Positions 1 to 8,251 are shown, numbered from the stretch's first letter. The stretch: DNA of 11,207 nucleotides from Patescibacteria group bacterium UBA6263 (GCA_002441085.1 DJVF01000012.1:2315-13521), one strand, 5' to 3'. Numbers and translations are program-made. Notes: a model not told the origin generated them from the letters alone.

Positions 1-2
1 CA

Positions 3-56
3 GCTCCTTTATCAAGGAGCACATAGTTTATACCGGCTACAAAAAAACCTAGCCGG
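3..56. repeat. Two adjacent perfect hairpins
   Basis: Two inverted repeats lie side by side. GCTCCTT at 3-9 pairs with AAGGAGC at 14-20 around a 4-nt loop. CCGGCTA at 33-39 pairs with TAGCCGG at 50-56 around a 10-nt loop. There is no gene here. They lie just beyond repeat copy A and may belong to the same hairpin-rich repeat. Neither has a T-run placed to make a convincing terminator on either strand. Confidence 0.6.
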
Positions 57-70
57 AATGACTAGCTAAA

Positions 71-233
71 CTCATAGCAACACTTACGTATTCAATCCCA
101 GCTACAACGATTACGTACCTAGAAAACCAAGAAAAATCAAATGGCGGATGATTTTTCTAGAGCTTTTGGATACTTTTGGGGCGATGCCAAAAGTATCTCG
201 CCGAAGGCAATTAAAGGAGGACAAGTAAAATAG
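71..233. repeat. Dispersed hairpin repeat, copy A (short form)
   Basis: This is a member of a repeat family also seen at 4300-4770, 5477-5634 and 7825-8161. It starts with CTCATAGCAA and ends with GGAGGACAAGTAAAATAG. Inside are a TACGTA/TACGTA pair, a stem AAAAATCA/TGATTTTT, and a stem TACTTTTGG/CCAAAAGTA. It lacks the roughly 150-250 bp segment that the long copies carry between the last stem and the end motif. A 30-codon ATG frame (141-233) can be read through it, but the long copies do not keep that frame, so I treat it as non-coding. Confidence 0.75.
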
Positions 234-257
234 AAAAAAATAAGATTGTTTCCCATC

Positions 258-275
258 CCACGGAGGACTCCGTGG
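258..275. repeat. 8-bp perfect hairpin beside repeat copy A
   Basis: CCACGGAG at 258-265 pairs with CTCCGTGG at 268-275. Copy B has CCACGTAG/CTACGTGG just past its right end. Copy C has CACGGA/TCCGTG just before its left end (about 5414-5431). The stem is kept while its sequence changes. Confidence 0.6.
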
Positions 276-328
276 TTCCGCTCGCAATAACTAGTTATTT
301 GTAATAACTCTTTTTCTTTCCCAACTAT

Positions 329-357
329 AAAAAAGAGACACGCTTTAGCATGTCTCT
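329..357 (-). terminator. Intrinsic terminator of the SLH protease gene
   Basis: Read on the minus strand, AGAGACA (357-351) pairs with TGTCTCT (340-334). The stem continues inward through GC pairs around a TAAA loop and is followed directly by a T-run. It sits about 27 nt past the stop codon of the 384-4043 gene, the usual position and form of a Rho-independent terminator. Confidence 0.85.
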
Positions 358-383
358 ACAAATTATCAACTACCAACTATCAA

Positions 384-3300
384 CTATAAACTACCCCCTG
401 CTCTCATCATCATCAACATCACCCATCACCTTACTTCTACGTCGTATGGGCTGTCTATTTTGTTCATTATTCAGATTTTTTTGAGCTCATTTAGATGCTT
501 GCTATAATAATCAGTCGATGTGCTGTTGTGCTTGTCTCACCACAAAGCCCTAGAAAGTATCGTACCAAATTGTGCCCTAGTCACCTTGCCAGTTGGATCA
601 AAATTTTCTATACCTACTCACATTAGTCACATCTGACAAGCCAATTTGATATATCATCTCAGCTCAGCATTTTGTGATCATATATCTGAGAAATTACAAT
701 TTTTACTAGTATCTGGCTGTAGATTCAAGACCTTGTTAGCATAATTGACTATCATTTTGGCCAAGTGTGACCTTTGCAAAGTACCGGTCATATTAGCTTG
801 TTGGATACTAGCCATAGTAGTGATACCTATACCATAAGCATACAAATAAGCCTGATTGAGTTCATTATTAAATGTAGAACCCAAGATATTTCATTTGGGC
901 AAGACATTGGATCCTGTGATTATAGATGGTAGATTGAGCCATGAGAGATCATTTCATGTATTAGTACCAGATAAGGTACAAGCATCACCCAAATTTCATC
1001 ACTGACAATTTTGTCATGTTTTGAGGACATAGAATCATCCGCTACATATCAATTTGGAATCTGTACATGTAGGAGTTACAGATCATCAGCCACCACCTCA
1101 TCATCCACCTGAGCTTGGAGGCACATAATTGACTGTAAAACTTGGCACATTGATACTAGATTGATTGGAGGCTATATCATCTACATATATTATACAATTA
1201 TTATATGTAGCATTGCTGAGTGTATTGAAGGTAATATTATTGGTCCCAGAGATAGCTCCAGTAGTCGCACTAGTACAAGCTCATGAATAAGATATTGTGC
1301 CAGTTTCATTGGATGTGAAACTATATGTAGGAGTCTGTGTCGTAGTATTGCCCACACTAGACGCTCAGCTAAGTATTGGTGCAGTACGGTCTACTATTAC
1401 CAATGAACTATTGGTCGTGCTTGTGACTACATTTCATGTAGCTCCACTGAGATTGGAATAATTGATAGCAAATGTAATTCCAGTTTCGACAGTTGATCAT
1501 GTCACTTGCAAGGTCGTATATCGTGATGTATTAGCACCAGTCACCAGTCCTGTCAGACCATTGATTGTAGCAGATACTCCTGTCAAAGCCTCACTTCATG
1601 TCCAGGTAAGAGTAACGCTATCTCAGGATTTGGCATAGCTATTGTTGGATGTATTATTGGATTGGATATTTACTTGGAGTAATTGCGGCTTGATTTCAAA
1701 CGACGTGAAGTGCATCACATCTAGATATATTGGACAATACACATCTGTACATGCACCAGTAAATACCGCAGTAATCATATCATTATCCACGATATCTCAT
1801 GTCCAATTAGCTCCAGATCTCACTATAAAAGATCCAGAATTGATACTATCCAAGATACCAGAGAAACTGATTGGCAAATTCATCTGTAGTCTTGCATTTT
1901 TTCAGACGAATCCACTTCATGGAGCAAACCAGATTTTTCACTGTTCCATTCATATAGACATAGGCAAATCATTTTGCAAAAAATCTTGAGTCCCAGTATC
2001 GGTCAGATCCAATCATGTAAGGAAAGTTATTCTTCATAATTCAGTTGATCCAGAATAAGCAGAAAAATAAAGTCATGAAAACCCAGTTAGATTGAGATAA
2101 TTCACAGCATCTAGATTGGTCTGTATTCATTGTCAACTAAGTATATTTCATATTGTAGGATAGATTTGGACATAGGGATAGCCTAGAGTTAACAATGTAT
2201 TTTGAGCGTTAATTCTTTTGCCACTCACCGTTGTTCAACTAAGAGCAGCCAAAGGATCTCAGCTATCTATAATTATATTTTTGATTTGTGAATAACTAAG
2301 TCATGGACTAGAGCTCCAAGCTAGACTAGCCAATCATACAACATGTGGAGTCGCCATGGAGGTTCAATTTTTGTATCAATAAGCCAGACCATTCTCCGAT
2401 ATTCACTCCAATTGAATATAATCTATCATACATCACATATTATCAGTCTGATCAGCAATATCATCCGAATACCGACGCGCCCTGATTTGTAAATCTTGGT
2501 TTTGGAATAGATTTACATCCAAATCAAATTCTTCTCGATAAAAGACCGTAGATAATCATCAAGTATAATCTATCAAATTTATTCAACTACTTTGGTTTAT
2601 GTATGGTCAATAATATTTATTGGTCTGTATCAAAACTATTTCATCTCATCAACTCAAAAAACTTATCTCCAAAAAATCTTGATTAGAATCAGATGGAGTA
2701 TCACAATAAGTCTTGATTGATAAATTATATCATAAATATCCAGTCAGATTAAATATTTTGTCTATATAAGAATCTTGTATTCATGTAATATATGTACTTA
2801 CAAATCAACTATATCATCACATAGCCATATTATTTTGAGATCATCGAGAAAAATCAGTTCATCCTGTAATTACATCTCACAATGATCATGAGAAATTATT
2901 TGTATACATATCGTTTTCTAAAAGATCTATTACTGTACTATATATGTTGGTTCCAGGCGCTCATAGATCTACACTGACAGCACCATAATCAGAGAAACTA
3001 GCCAATCCATCACTAGAATTGGTAGCGGCTACACATATTATATTATCCAAATCATATCCACATGGATAAGATACTCCAGATACAGCATGATTTATAGCCG
3101 CATTACCAGCAGCCGCTATAAACAATCCACCAGACAATCCAAAGCTTTGGACAGCATCATACATATATTGATCATAATCATAAGCTCCAAAACTTGCATT
3201 GATTATTTTAGCACCATTATGTCTAGCAAAATCTATTCCATTAGCTATTGCCAAAGTCGTCATACTATCATCACCCACTCTGATAGCCATAATTTGTGCA

Positions 3301-4043
3301 TGTGGATTGACTCATATGATTCAGATTCCATTGTTGGCTGCAGCTGCTATAGTACCAGCCACATGAGTACCATGATCACTACGTACCGGATAAGGATCAT
3401 TATCATTATCAGCAAAATCATAACCATGTAGACAGCCATTGATTTGCAATCCTGTATTGCTTTTGCAGCTAGATCCATCTCGCATATTGACTGCCAAATC
3501 TGGATGATCATAAGCTACACCAGCATCTACCACAGCCACCAAAGTCCCGGTAGTATTTATATTACCACTAAACAATTCATAAGCACTATACCAATCTATC
3601 TGTGGCAATCATCGCAAATCTCATGAATATGTATCATCAAATCATGTAGACATTGTATGATAAATATAGTTTGGCTGAGCATATTCTATGTTTGGGTCAG
3701 CATTTAGTTCAGATAATTTTTGATCAAAGTTTTGATTGTCATCTAGAGTCATCACAGCTATATTATTATTTGAGAGACTCTCTTTGATTTGTATTCATTT
3801 ATTATCAGCTAGACTATTCATGCTAGATATTCCAGATGACGACTTGAGATTGATTTCGCTTGGTTTAAATTTGACTATAATTTCTCCATCTACATAATTC
3901 TTTTCCTTCAAATTATCCAAATTCCAATCTGATTTGGATCATAGATTGACTTGCTTGATCTGTACATCTCCATACGCCCACAATCATCCAAAATTTGTCA
4001 TTATCAATAAACTCGCCATCAGCAAATTAAGAAATTTTTTCAT
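384..4043 (-). CDS. Secreted subtilisin-family (S8) serine protease with SLH surface anchor, 1219 aa
   Basis: An extracellular protease held at the cell surface. With TGA read as Gly, the frame from ATG (4041-4043) to TAG (384-386) is open for 1,220 codons. Order: signal peptide (residues 1-24, MKK then a hydrophobic core); propeptide (about 50-135, ending NIEYAQPNYIYH); catalytic domain with Asp173 (VVDAGV), His224 (DHGTHVAGT), oxyanion Asn314 (AAAGN) and Ser562 (GTSMATPH); beta-rich regions and Ig-like segments (about 620-970); a nine-Gly linker (979-987); SLH region (about 1045-1200, LQRSHLAKM, VTRAQFGTILSRALWG). About 190 residues are inserted between APG (363-365) and the catalytic Ser. 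TGA encodes invariant glycines, such as the Gly of GTSMATP. CGA at residues 144 and 188 sits where the family has Trp. There is no Shine-Dalgarno sequence; the start reads AAATACAAATG. An intrinsic terminator follows. The fold and SLH anchor are seen in the sequence; the substrate is unknown. Confidence 0.95.
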
Positions 4044-4163
4044 TTGTATTTATTTGATTTATATAAATATTTCTATTCTTTTATTGAAATAATTTCTTTT
4101 TTCAAATACTATATCACTTCTACTACTCCTCAAGATTTCTGTCATTGTATAGCTTCCTTCCTG

Positions 4164-4291
4164 TCATTGCGAGCTTGCCTGACGAAAGTTAGGCCTGCCT
4201 GACGAAAGTTAGGAAGCGTAGCGACGCGGCAATCTACTAACTATCCAAGATTGCTTTCCCGCCTTGCGGGACAAGCTATTCCTCGCAATGA
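4164..4291. repeat. Inverted-repeat element, TCATTGCGAG ends
   Basis: TCATTGCGAG (4164-4173) is matched by CTCGCAATGA (4282-4291) in inverted order. Inside them, GGCAATCT (about 4228-4235) faces AGATTGC (about 4248-4254). A GCCTGACGAAAGTTAGG unit is present twice in tandem near the left end. The same ends flank the element at 7770-8193, and one end stands alone at 9275-9306. The layout suggests a miniature inverted-repeat element. No protein is encoded, and a tandem palindrome lies inside. Confidence 0.7.
4257..4271. repeat. 15-bp mini-palindrome, inverted copy
   Basis: TCCCGCCTTGCGGGA is the reverse complement of the unit TCCCGCAAGGCGGGA at 4390-4404 and 4465-4479. It lies inside the inverted-repeat element at 4164-4291. 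Confidence 0.7.
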
Positions 4292-4389
4292 CTTTGTAAC
4301 TCATAGCAATTCTTACGCATATATTTGGCGAAAGATGTGTAAAGCTACAAAGACCGCTTAGTAGCAAGATAGAAAAATCATACAGTTTA

Positions 4390-4404
4390 TCCCGCAAGGC
4401 GGGA
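4390..4404. repeat. 15-bp mini-palindrome inside a hairpin loop
   Basis: TCCCGCAAGGCGGGA sits in the loop of the AAAAATCA/TGATTTTT stem of copy B. Copy C has a short loop (tacgcagac) at this spot and no palindrome, so this looks like an insertion. Confidence 0.7.
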
Positions 4405-4426
4405 CAGACTGATTTTTCTAGAGTTT

Positions 4427-4446
4427 CCTGCCTGCCGGCAGGCAGG
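4427..4446. repeat. Perfect 20-bp palindrome
   Basis: CCTGCCTGCCGGCAGGCAGG is fully self-complementary. Copy D has a near-identical, slightly imperfect version (CCTGCCTGTCGGCAGACAGG) at the equivalent place. The short copies A and C read straight through here without it. Confidence 0.8.
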
Positions 4447-4464
4447 TTTGGATACTGGCGCCTG

Positions 4465-4479
4465 TCCCGCAAGGCGGGA
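4465..4479. repeat. 15-bp mini-palindrome, second direct copy
   Basis: TCCCGCAAGGCGGGA is identical to 4390-4404. It sits in the loop of the stem that in copies A and C is TACTTTTGG/CCAAAAGTA, and has opened that hairpin. Confidence 0.7.
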
Positions 4480-4646
4480 GGGCAATGCCAAAAAGTATTT
4501 TGTCGACTGGGGGCAAGACCCCAGAAATGAAAGCAGGTCTGCGGAGCAAATATAGTATGTCCTGGGGTCCCGATAAATCGGGATAAATTTGGTGCTGGAA
4601 TAGCCCCATAAAGAACGTTTATAAATCCCTGCCTACCGCAGGCAGG

Positions 4647-4744
4647 CCTGACTGCATACCTCCGGCATGTAAACCGTCAGGCAGGCATGACTGCATACCT
4701 CCGGCATGTAAACCGTCAGGCAGGCATGACTGCCGTCAGGCAGG
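4647..4744. repeat. 39-bp tandem duplication plus partial third unit
   Basis: The first unit is 4647-4685 and the second 4686-4724. They are the same except for one base near the start (CCTG against CATG). A shortened third unit (CATGACTGCCGTCAGGCAGG) follows at 4725-4744. Copy D carries only one related short segment here (CTGACTGCCGTCAGGCAGG), so the expansion is specific to copy B. Confidence 0.85.
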
Positions 4745-4771
4745 TTTCTCAAGGAGGACAAGTAAAATAGC

Positions 4772-4805
4772 AAAAAAAACCTCCCACGTAGTTCTACGTG
4801 GCAGG
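4772..4805 (-). terminator. Intrinsic terminator of the small membrane protein gene
   Basis: Read on the minus strand, CCT, then CCACGTAG, AA, CTACGTGG, then AGG form a strong hairpin followed by eight T. It lies about 43 nt past the stop codon of the 4848-5372 gene. It also forms the right flank of repeat copy B, so the repeat may supply this gene's terminator. Confidence 0.75.
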
Positions 4806-4847
4806 CCACCACAATGACGAGGTAAAAAATAAACTTTTGTTATATTT

Positions 4848-5372
4848 TTACTTGTGACTTCTCCTATTCCAAATGTAGTTCAAAATTATGTGAAGTATGA
4901 GTAATAATCCAAAAAATCATAAACGATATAGATTTTTGTATAATACATTAGTCCTGTCTATCTTGCTATATTCTTTTTGACGCTGTATTTGTTCTACACG
5001 ACAAGTTTCCATTTGCTCTTTGGTCAATATTCCATCTGGAGCTAGTCATGTTTGTGGATCTACATAAATTCCAAATCTTTGATTACACATGTAGGTATCT
5101 ACATAAAAATTTGTCTCTTGATTGAGCTGATCATATTTGGCCATAAAACTTTTGTCTATCATATCATCGCCTATTTTAGCTCCCATTATCAATACCACAA
5201 AACTCAAAACCCATATCATTACTTTTGCATACAAGCTAAGTAGATTGGGCTGTTTCTCTGATTTGCCATAAACATTTTGATACAACAAAACAATAATTAT
5301 CACAAAAAATACTGGCATTACAAATAAAAAAATACTTTGAAAAATGTCATCAATTCATCACATGTATCACAT
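4848..5372 (-). CDS. Small membrane protein of unknown function, 174 aa
   Basis: I do not recognise a family. With TGA=Gly the frame runs from ATG (5370-5372) to TAA (4848-4850). A nearby in-frame ATG at 5361-5363 is an alternative start. Two hydrophobic segments near the N-terminus (about residues 10-32, FVMPVFFVIIIVLLY, and 42-62, VMIWVLSFVVLIMG) and one near the C-terminus (about 150-168, FFGLLLILHIILNYIW) suggest three membrane spans. Between the second and third is a hydrophilic stretch of about 85 residues with two cysteines (MCNQRFG, ETCRVEQ) and many Gln/Lys. The tail is basic (NRRSHK). Both flanks are repeats. Translation is supported by the open frame across TGA codons and by the hydrophobic pattern. 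No CGA or CGG is used; arginines are AGA, AGG or CGT. Confidence 0.8.
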
Positions 5373-5382
5373 TTGTATATTT

Positions 5383-5388
5383 ATTATA
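5383..5388 (-). promoter_or_regulatory. Possible -10 box for the small membrane protein gene
   Basis: TATAAT on the minus strand ends ten bases before the ATG at 5372. If used, transcription would start at or almost at the start codon, giving a leaderless or nearly leaderless message. I see no good -35 box at the expected distance, so this is weak. Confidence 0.3.
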
Positions 5389-5476
5389 AAATAAAAGGAG
5401 ATTTCTCCATTTCCCACGGACTACTCCGTGATTCAGTCGAAATGACAAAAGACATCCGCTCGCAATGACTTTGTAA

Positions 5477-5634
5477 CTCATAACAATCTTTACGCATATA
5501 TTTAGCGAAAAATGCGTACAGCTACAAAGACCACTTAGTAGCAATGTGGAAAAATCATACGCAGACTGATTTTTCTAGAGCTTTTGGATACTTTTGGGGC
5601 GATGCCAAAAGTATCTCGCCGAAGGCAATCAAAG
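5477..5634. repeat. Dispersed hairpin repeat, copy C (short form)
   Basis: It begins CTCATAACAA and keeps TACGCAT/ATGCGTA, GCTAC/GTAGC, AAAAATCA/TGATTTTT and TACTTTTGG/CCAAAAGTA in the same order as copy A. It then breaks off after AAGGCAATCAAAG, before the usual GGAGGACAAGTAAAATAG end. A CACGGA/TCCGTG hairpin and a CTCGCAATGA end lie just to its left (about 5414-5468). Confidence 0.75.
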
Positions 5635-5688
5635 TAAGTTATAGCAAAGCGTTGTTATTTTAAATCAAATTCAATAAGTAATCTTCTT

Positions 5689-5760
5689 CAAGGAGGAAAG
5701 GAATTGAACCTATCCCTTCGGCTTCGGAGACCGACGTGCTACCACTGACACCACCCCCTT
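5689..5760 (-). tRNA. tRNA with anticodon CCG, probably tRNA-Trp reading CGG
   Basis: A 72-nt cloverleaf. Acceptor AAGGGGG/CCTCCTT (one G-T); D-stem GTGT/GCAC; anticodon stem TCGGT/GCCGA with loop CTCCGAA; short variable loop AGGG; T-arm ATAGG-TTCAATT-CCTTT (one T-T mismatch); discriminator G73. The 3' CCA is not encoded. By anticodon alone this would be tRNA-Arg(CCG). However, the anticodon arm matches bacterial tRNA-Trp (stem GGT, loop CTCCAAA) except at the anticodon, positions 37-38 are A-A where E. coli tRNA-Arg(CCG) has G37, the D-loop lacks the A20 used by arginyl-tRNA synthetase, and G73 fits tryptophanyl-tRNA synthetase. Together with CGA/CGG codons at Trp positions in nearby genes, tRNA-Trp is the better call. 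That the locus is a tRNA is secure; its charging is inferred. Confidence 0.9.
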
Positions 5761-6085
5761 ATTTTTATCTGCATACAAACAAAGCAAACAGATATAAATT
5801 TTGATCTAAAAACCTATACAACAATCTCTCCATCATCCAATCCAAAATTCTATCCAAGTACTATCACAGAAATCCACAGCATAAAAAATTTCCAATCTCT
5901 TGATATCTATTTAGATTGCATTTCCAATACAAACTATTTTTAGAAACAAATATTAGTCCTCCAAATAAAATAAATAATTTAGACCGGTCTTTGTTTTATA
6001 TAATTAATAACTAATATTATTTTAAAGGCTTTGTTTTTTAAGAACTCTTATTTGACTTATTTATATTTATCTATATAGATAGTAT
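5761..6085. other. AT-rich gap without a gene
   Basis: This gap separates the comEC stop from the tRNA. On either strand, with TGA as Gly, I find only frames of about 30 codons or fewer, none with a convincing start. It contains a perfect 10-bp palindrome AGACCGGTCT (5981-5990) and a 12-bp palindrome ATCTATATAGAT (about 6069-6080) just past the comEC stop. It has none of the dispersed repeats found in the other gaps. It should hold the tRNA promoter, but I cannot place one. Confidence 0.5.
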
Positions 6086-7714
6086 TTATATAAATGATTT
6101 ATTGGAATGAGATTTTTGGGTTTTATCAGATACAGCAATTATTTTATTTTTTACTAGATATTTGATTAATCAAAGTATAAACAAAATCAATATTAAATAT
6201 TTTATTATATAGTCATCGACTGATAAATATATTCCATAATCAGCACTGATTTTTGACACCCTATAGATATAATCGATAAGCAAATTAGGCAACCAAACCC
6301 ATCCTTCCCAAGGAAACAATTCATACAAATATACGCTTACAAAGCCATAAATCATCACAAAGGGGACTATAGGCAATACAAACAAATTGGATACAAATCA
6401 GATCAAATTGATCTTTCACATAAAAAATATAATTATAGATATGATTCCGATATTGGCTCACACACTAGGTCTGATATAGTTTTTGTAGATGTAAATCAAT
6501 ATAATAATTATTCTTTTTTGGATTGTGATATAAATACTACTCACAAACCCTCAACCACCAGTTGCCTTATCTGTAGATAAATTTTTATCTATTTGCAAAT
6601 CAGATTGGGAACTATTGTTTGTTGTATTTTGATTGAATATTTTGAGTCCCATCACCGCCCCAAAACTCAACAAAAATCATAAATCATATAACAAAAAATA
6701 AGGATTGACCAACAACATTACTATAAACACCAATCAGACCGATCTCCAAAAATTCATTTCCCTACCTGCAAACAATGCCAATATACCCAAGCCTCCAAAT
6801 ATTACAGCACGCAATACACTAGAATCTAGACCGCACACTAATGAGTATCAAATTATGGCTATCAGTATTACTAAATTCCTCAAATAAAAAGGCAGAAAAA
6901 ATAATATAAAACTCAAAAAAACTACTATCATAATTATGTTTCCTCAGCTTACAGCTATAATGTGTACTAGCCCACTATCTATAAAATTTTGATAATCTGA
7001 TTTGCTAATCTGAGATTTATCTCATATCAACATACCCAATATCAATCATGCATTCTCGCCATCTCCATAGGCATCAACAATATTGGATTGCAAGGATTTT
7101 TTGATATTGGATATCAATCATAAATTATCGCTTTGTTTTGTATCCAACAAAACTGAGTTGTTTTCATAAATATTTCACATATATCACTTCATAATTAGCC
7201 GTCTATCATAATCAAATTCTCGATTCCACATCCCACTAAATCACTTATTCTGGATCATACTTACGCTATTGATATATCAGGCCAATCGTAGTTTATCTCA
7301 TATTTGGTATTTATTGGATGTATTGATGATATATTTATCTCAATCAGGATTTTGCAAAATATATCTACCATTGGCGTTTGTATCCAAAATCTGACCACTT
7401 CATATATAGTGAGATAATTGTCATGTCATCTCTAATGTCTGTGAAACTATTTGTGGTTTAAAAAAATTTTCTACTAATTGATGGTCATATCTATAATCTT
7501 TGTAAACTATCGCTGATATAGACAATATAAATGATAGCAAAATTATCCAAAGCAATTTAGGTTTATTTAAAAAATCATTTCTATATCTTACAATCAAAAA
7601 AACCAAAAACAGCACAAAGACTACATCAAAACTCAATATCGATATTTGTATATTATGAAAAAATGTATTTATAAAAGTAAAGATAATAAATGAAACTATA
7701 AATATTAGCATCAT
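6086..7714 (-). CDS. comEC: ComEC/Rec2-type DNA uptake channel, 542 aa
   Basis: Inner-membrane channel that moves single-stranded DNA into the cytoplasm during natural transformation. With TGA=Gly the frame is open from ATG (7712-7714; next ATG 7709-7711, upstream TTG 7715-7717) to TAA (6086-6088). N-terminal membrane helices (about 1-85) and a soluble OB-like region follow the DUF4131 pattern. The competence domain then carries LGMLIGDKSQIS and the hallmark SGLVHIIAVSGGN (Ser256, Gly257 encoded by TGA), followed by many hydrophobic helices. The C-terminus is a short polar tail. The C-terminal metallo-beta-lactamase-like domain of long ComEC proteins is absent, which is common in short forms. 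CGG at residue 172 falls in FDYDR-x-L, where ComEC proteins usually have an aromatic residue. There is no Shine-Dalgarno sequence. Other pilus and competence genes are not in the window. Confidence 0.93.
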
Positions 7715-7769
7715 CAACTAAATATTTAAATACAATTCTGATACTGCCATTGCGAGAGCTTCCTTCCTG

Positions 7770-8193
7770 TCATTGCGAGCCTGCCTGACGAAAGTTAGGA
7801 AGCGTAGCAACGAAGCAATCTTAACTCATAGCAATCATGACTTATATATTTGGCGAAAGATGCGTAAAGCTACAAAGACCGCTTAGACTAAGCAAATTTG
7901 TCGCATAACTCGACGTCTTATGCGACTTGAGTTCCTGCCTGTCGGCAGACAGGTTTGCTTACTTTTGAGTCAAGTCAAAAGTAAGCCTGCGGAGCAAATA
8001 TAGTATGTTCTGATGTCCCAATAAACCGGGATAAATTTGGGGCTGGAAAAGCCCCATAAAGAACGTTTATAAATCCCTGCCTACCGCAGGCAGGCTCCGC
8101 CCTTCGGGCACCTCCCCTGACTGCCGTCAGGCAGGTTTCTCAAGGAGGACAAGTAAAATAGCAAAAATAAGATTGCTTCATTCCTCGCAATGA
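7770..8193. mobile_element. MITE-like element around hairpin repeat copy D
   Basis: TCATTGCGAG (7770-7779) and CTCGCAATGA (8184-8193) form the ends. Further in, GAAGCAATCTTA (7812-7823) and TAAGATTGCTTC (8168-8179) are a perfect 12-bp inverted pair. A second, outer pair lies at about 7748-7756 and 8201-8209 (CATTGCGAG against TTCGCAATG). The inside is the long form of the dispersed hairpin repeat (7825-8161), and no transposase is encoded. This is the structure of a non-autonomous inverted-repeat element. I see no clear target-site duplication. Confidence 0.6.
7825..8161. repeat. Dispersed hairpin repeat, copy D (long form)
   Basis: Same start (CTCATAGCAA), middle (GCTACAAAGACCGCTTAG) and end (GGAGGACAAGTAAAATAG) as copy B. 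The stems differ: GTCGCATAA/TTATGCGAC replaces AAAAATCA/TGATTTTT, and GCTTACTTTTGA/TCAAAAGTAAGC replaces GGATACTTTTGG/CCAAAAGTATC. It also carries GGGGCT/AGCCCC and the palindrome CCTGCCTACCGCAGGCAGG. Confidence 0.8.
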
Positions 8194-8251
8194 CTAGTTC
8201 TTCGCAATGAATTTAATCCTGTCATTCTAATGACCCATACTACCCACTAGC

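Larger units (their letters stand above)
4300..4770. repeat. Dispersed hairpin repeat, copy B (long form)
   Basis: This is the longest copy of the family, from CTCATAGCAA to AAGGAGGACAAGTAAAATAG. Stems in order: TACGCAT/ATGTGTA, GCTAC/GTAGC, AAAAATCA/TGATTTTT, a perfect 20-bp palindrome, and a disrupted GGATACT/AGTAT stem. The long-form-only segment follows, with a CCCGAT/ATCGGG hairpin and another palindrome (CCTGCCTACCGCAGGCAGG). Copies of a 15-bp palindrome sit in two of its loops, and a 39-bp unit is duplicated near its right end. Frames of 60-90 codons exist but show no protein family and are broken in copy D. Confidence 0.75.

Noticed and set aside
141..233. A 30-residue peptide gene in repeat copy A (MADDFSRAFGYFWGD...)
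   Set aside because: Another frame of the same bases is equally open, the long copies do not preserve it, and the conserved signal is stem pairing.
1642..3626. Plus-strand open frames of 60-115 codons (such as 1642-1989, 3087-3431)
   Set aside because: They are antisense to the protease gene, which has full motif support. Their translations match no family.
384..4043. Protease as a pseudogene with many stop codons
   Set aside because: All breaks in the frame are TGA, many at invariant glycines. No TAA, TAG or frameshift interrupts 1,220 codons.
4209..4609. Minus-strand frames of 60-90 codons in repeat copy B, with a similar reading in copy C
   Set aside because: They follow the repeat, include palindromic inserts, and are broken by TAA in copy D. 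DNA-level repetition explains the shared peptide.
4164..4770. CRISPR array
   Set aside because: The repeats are unequal, differently oriented and nested, with no regular unique spacers and no cas genes.
5689..5760. tRNA-Arg(CCG) by anticodon
   Set aside because: It lacks A20, has A37-A38 and a Trp-like anticodon arm, and CGG/CGA codons in neighbouring genes sit at Trp positions.
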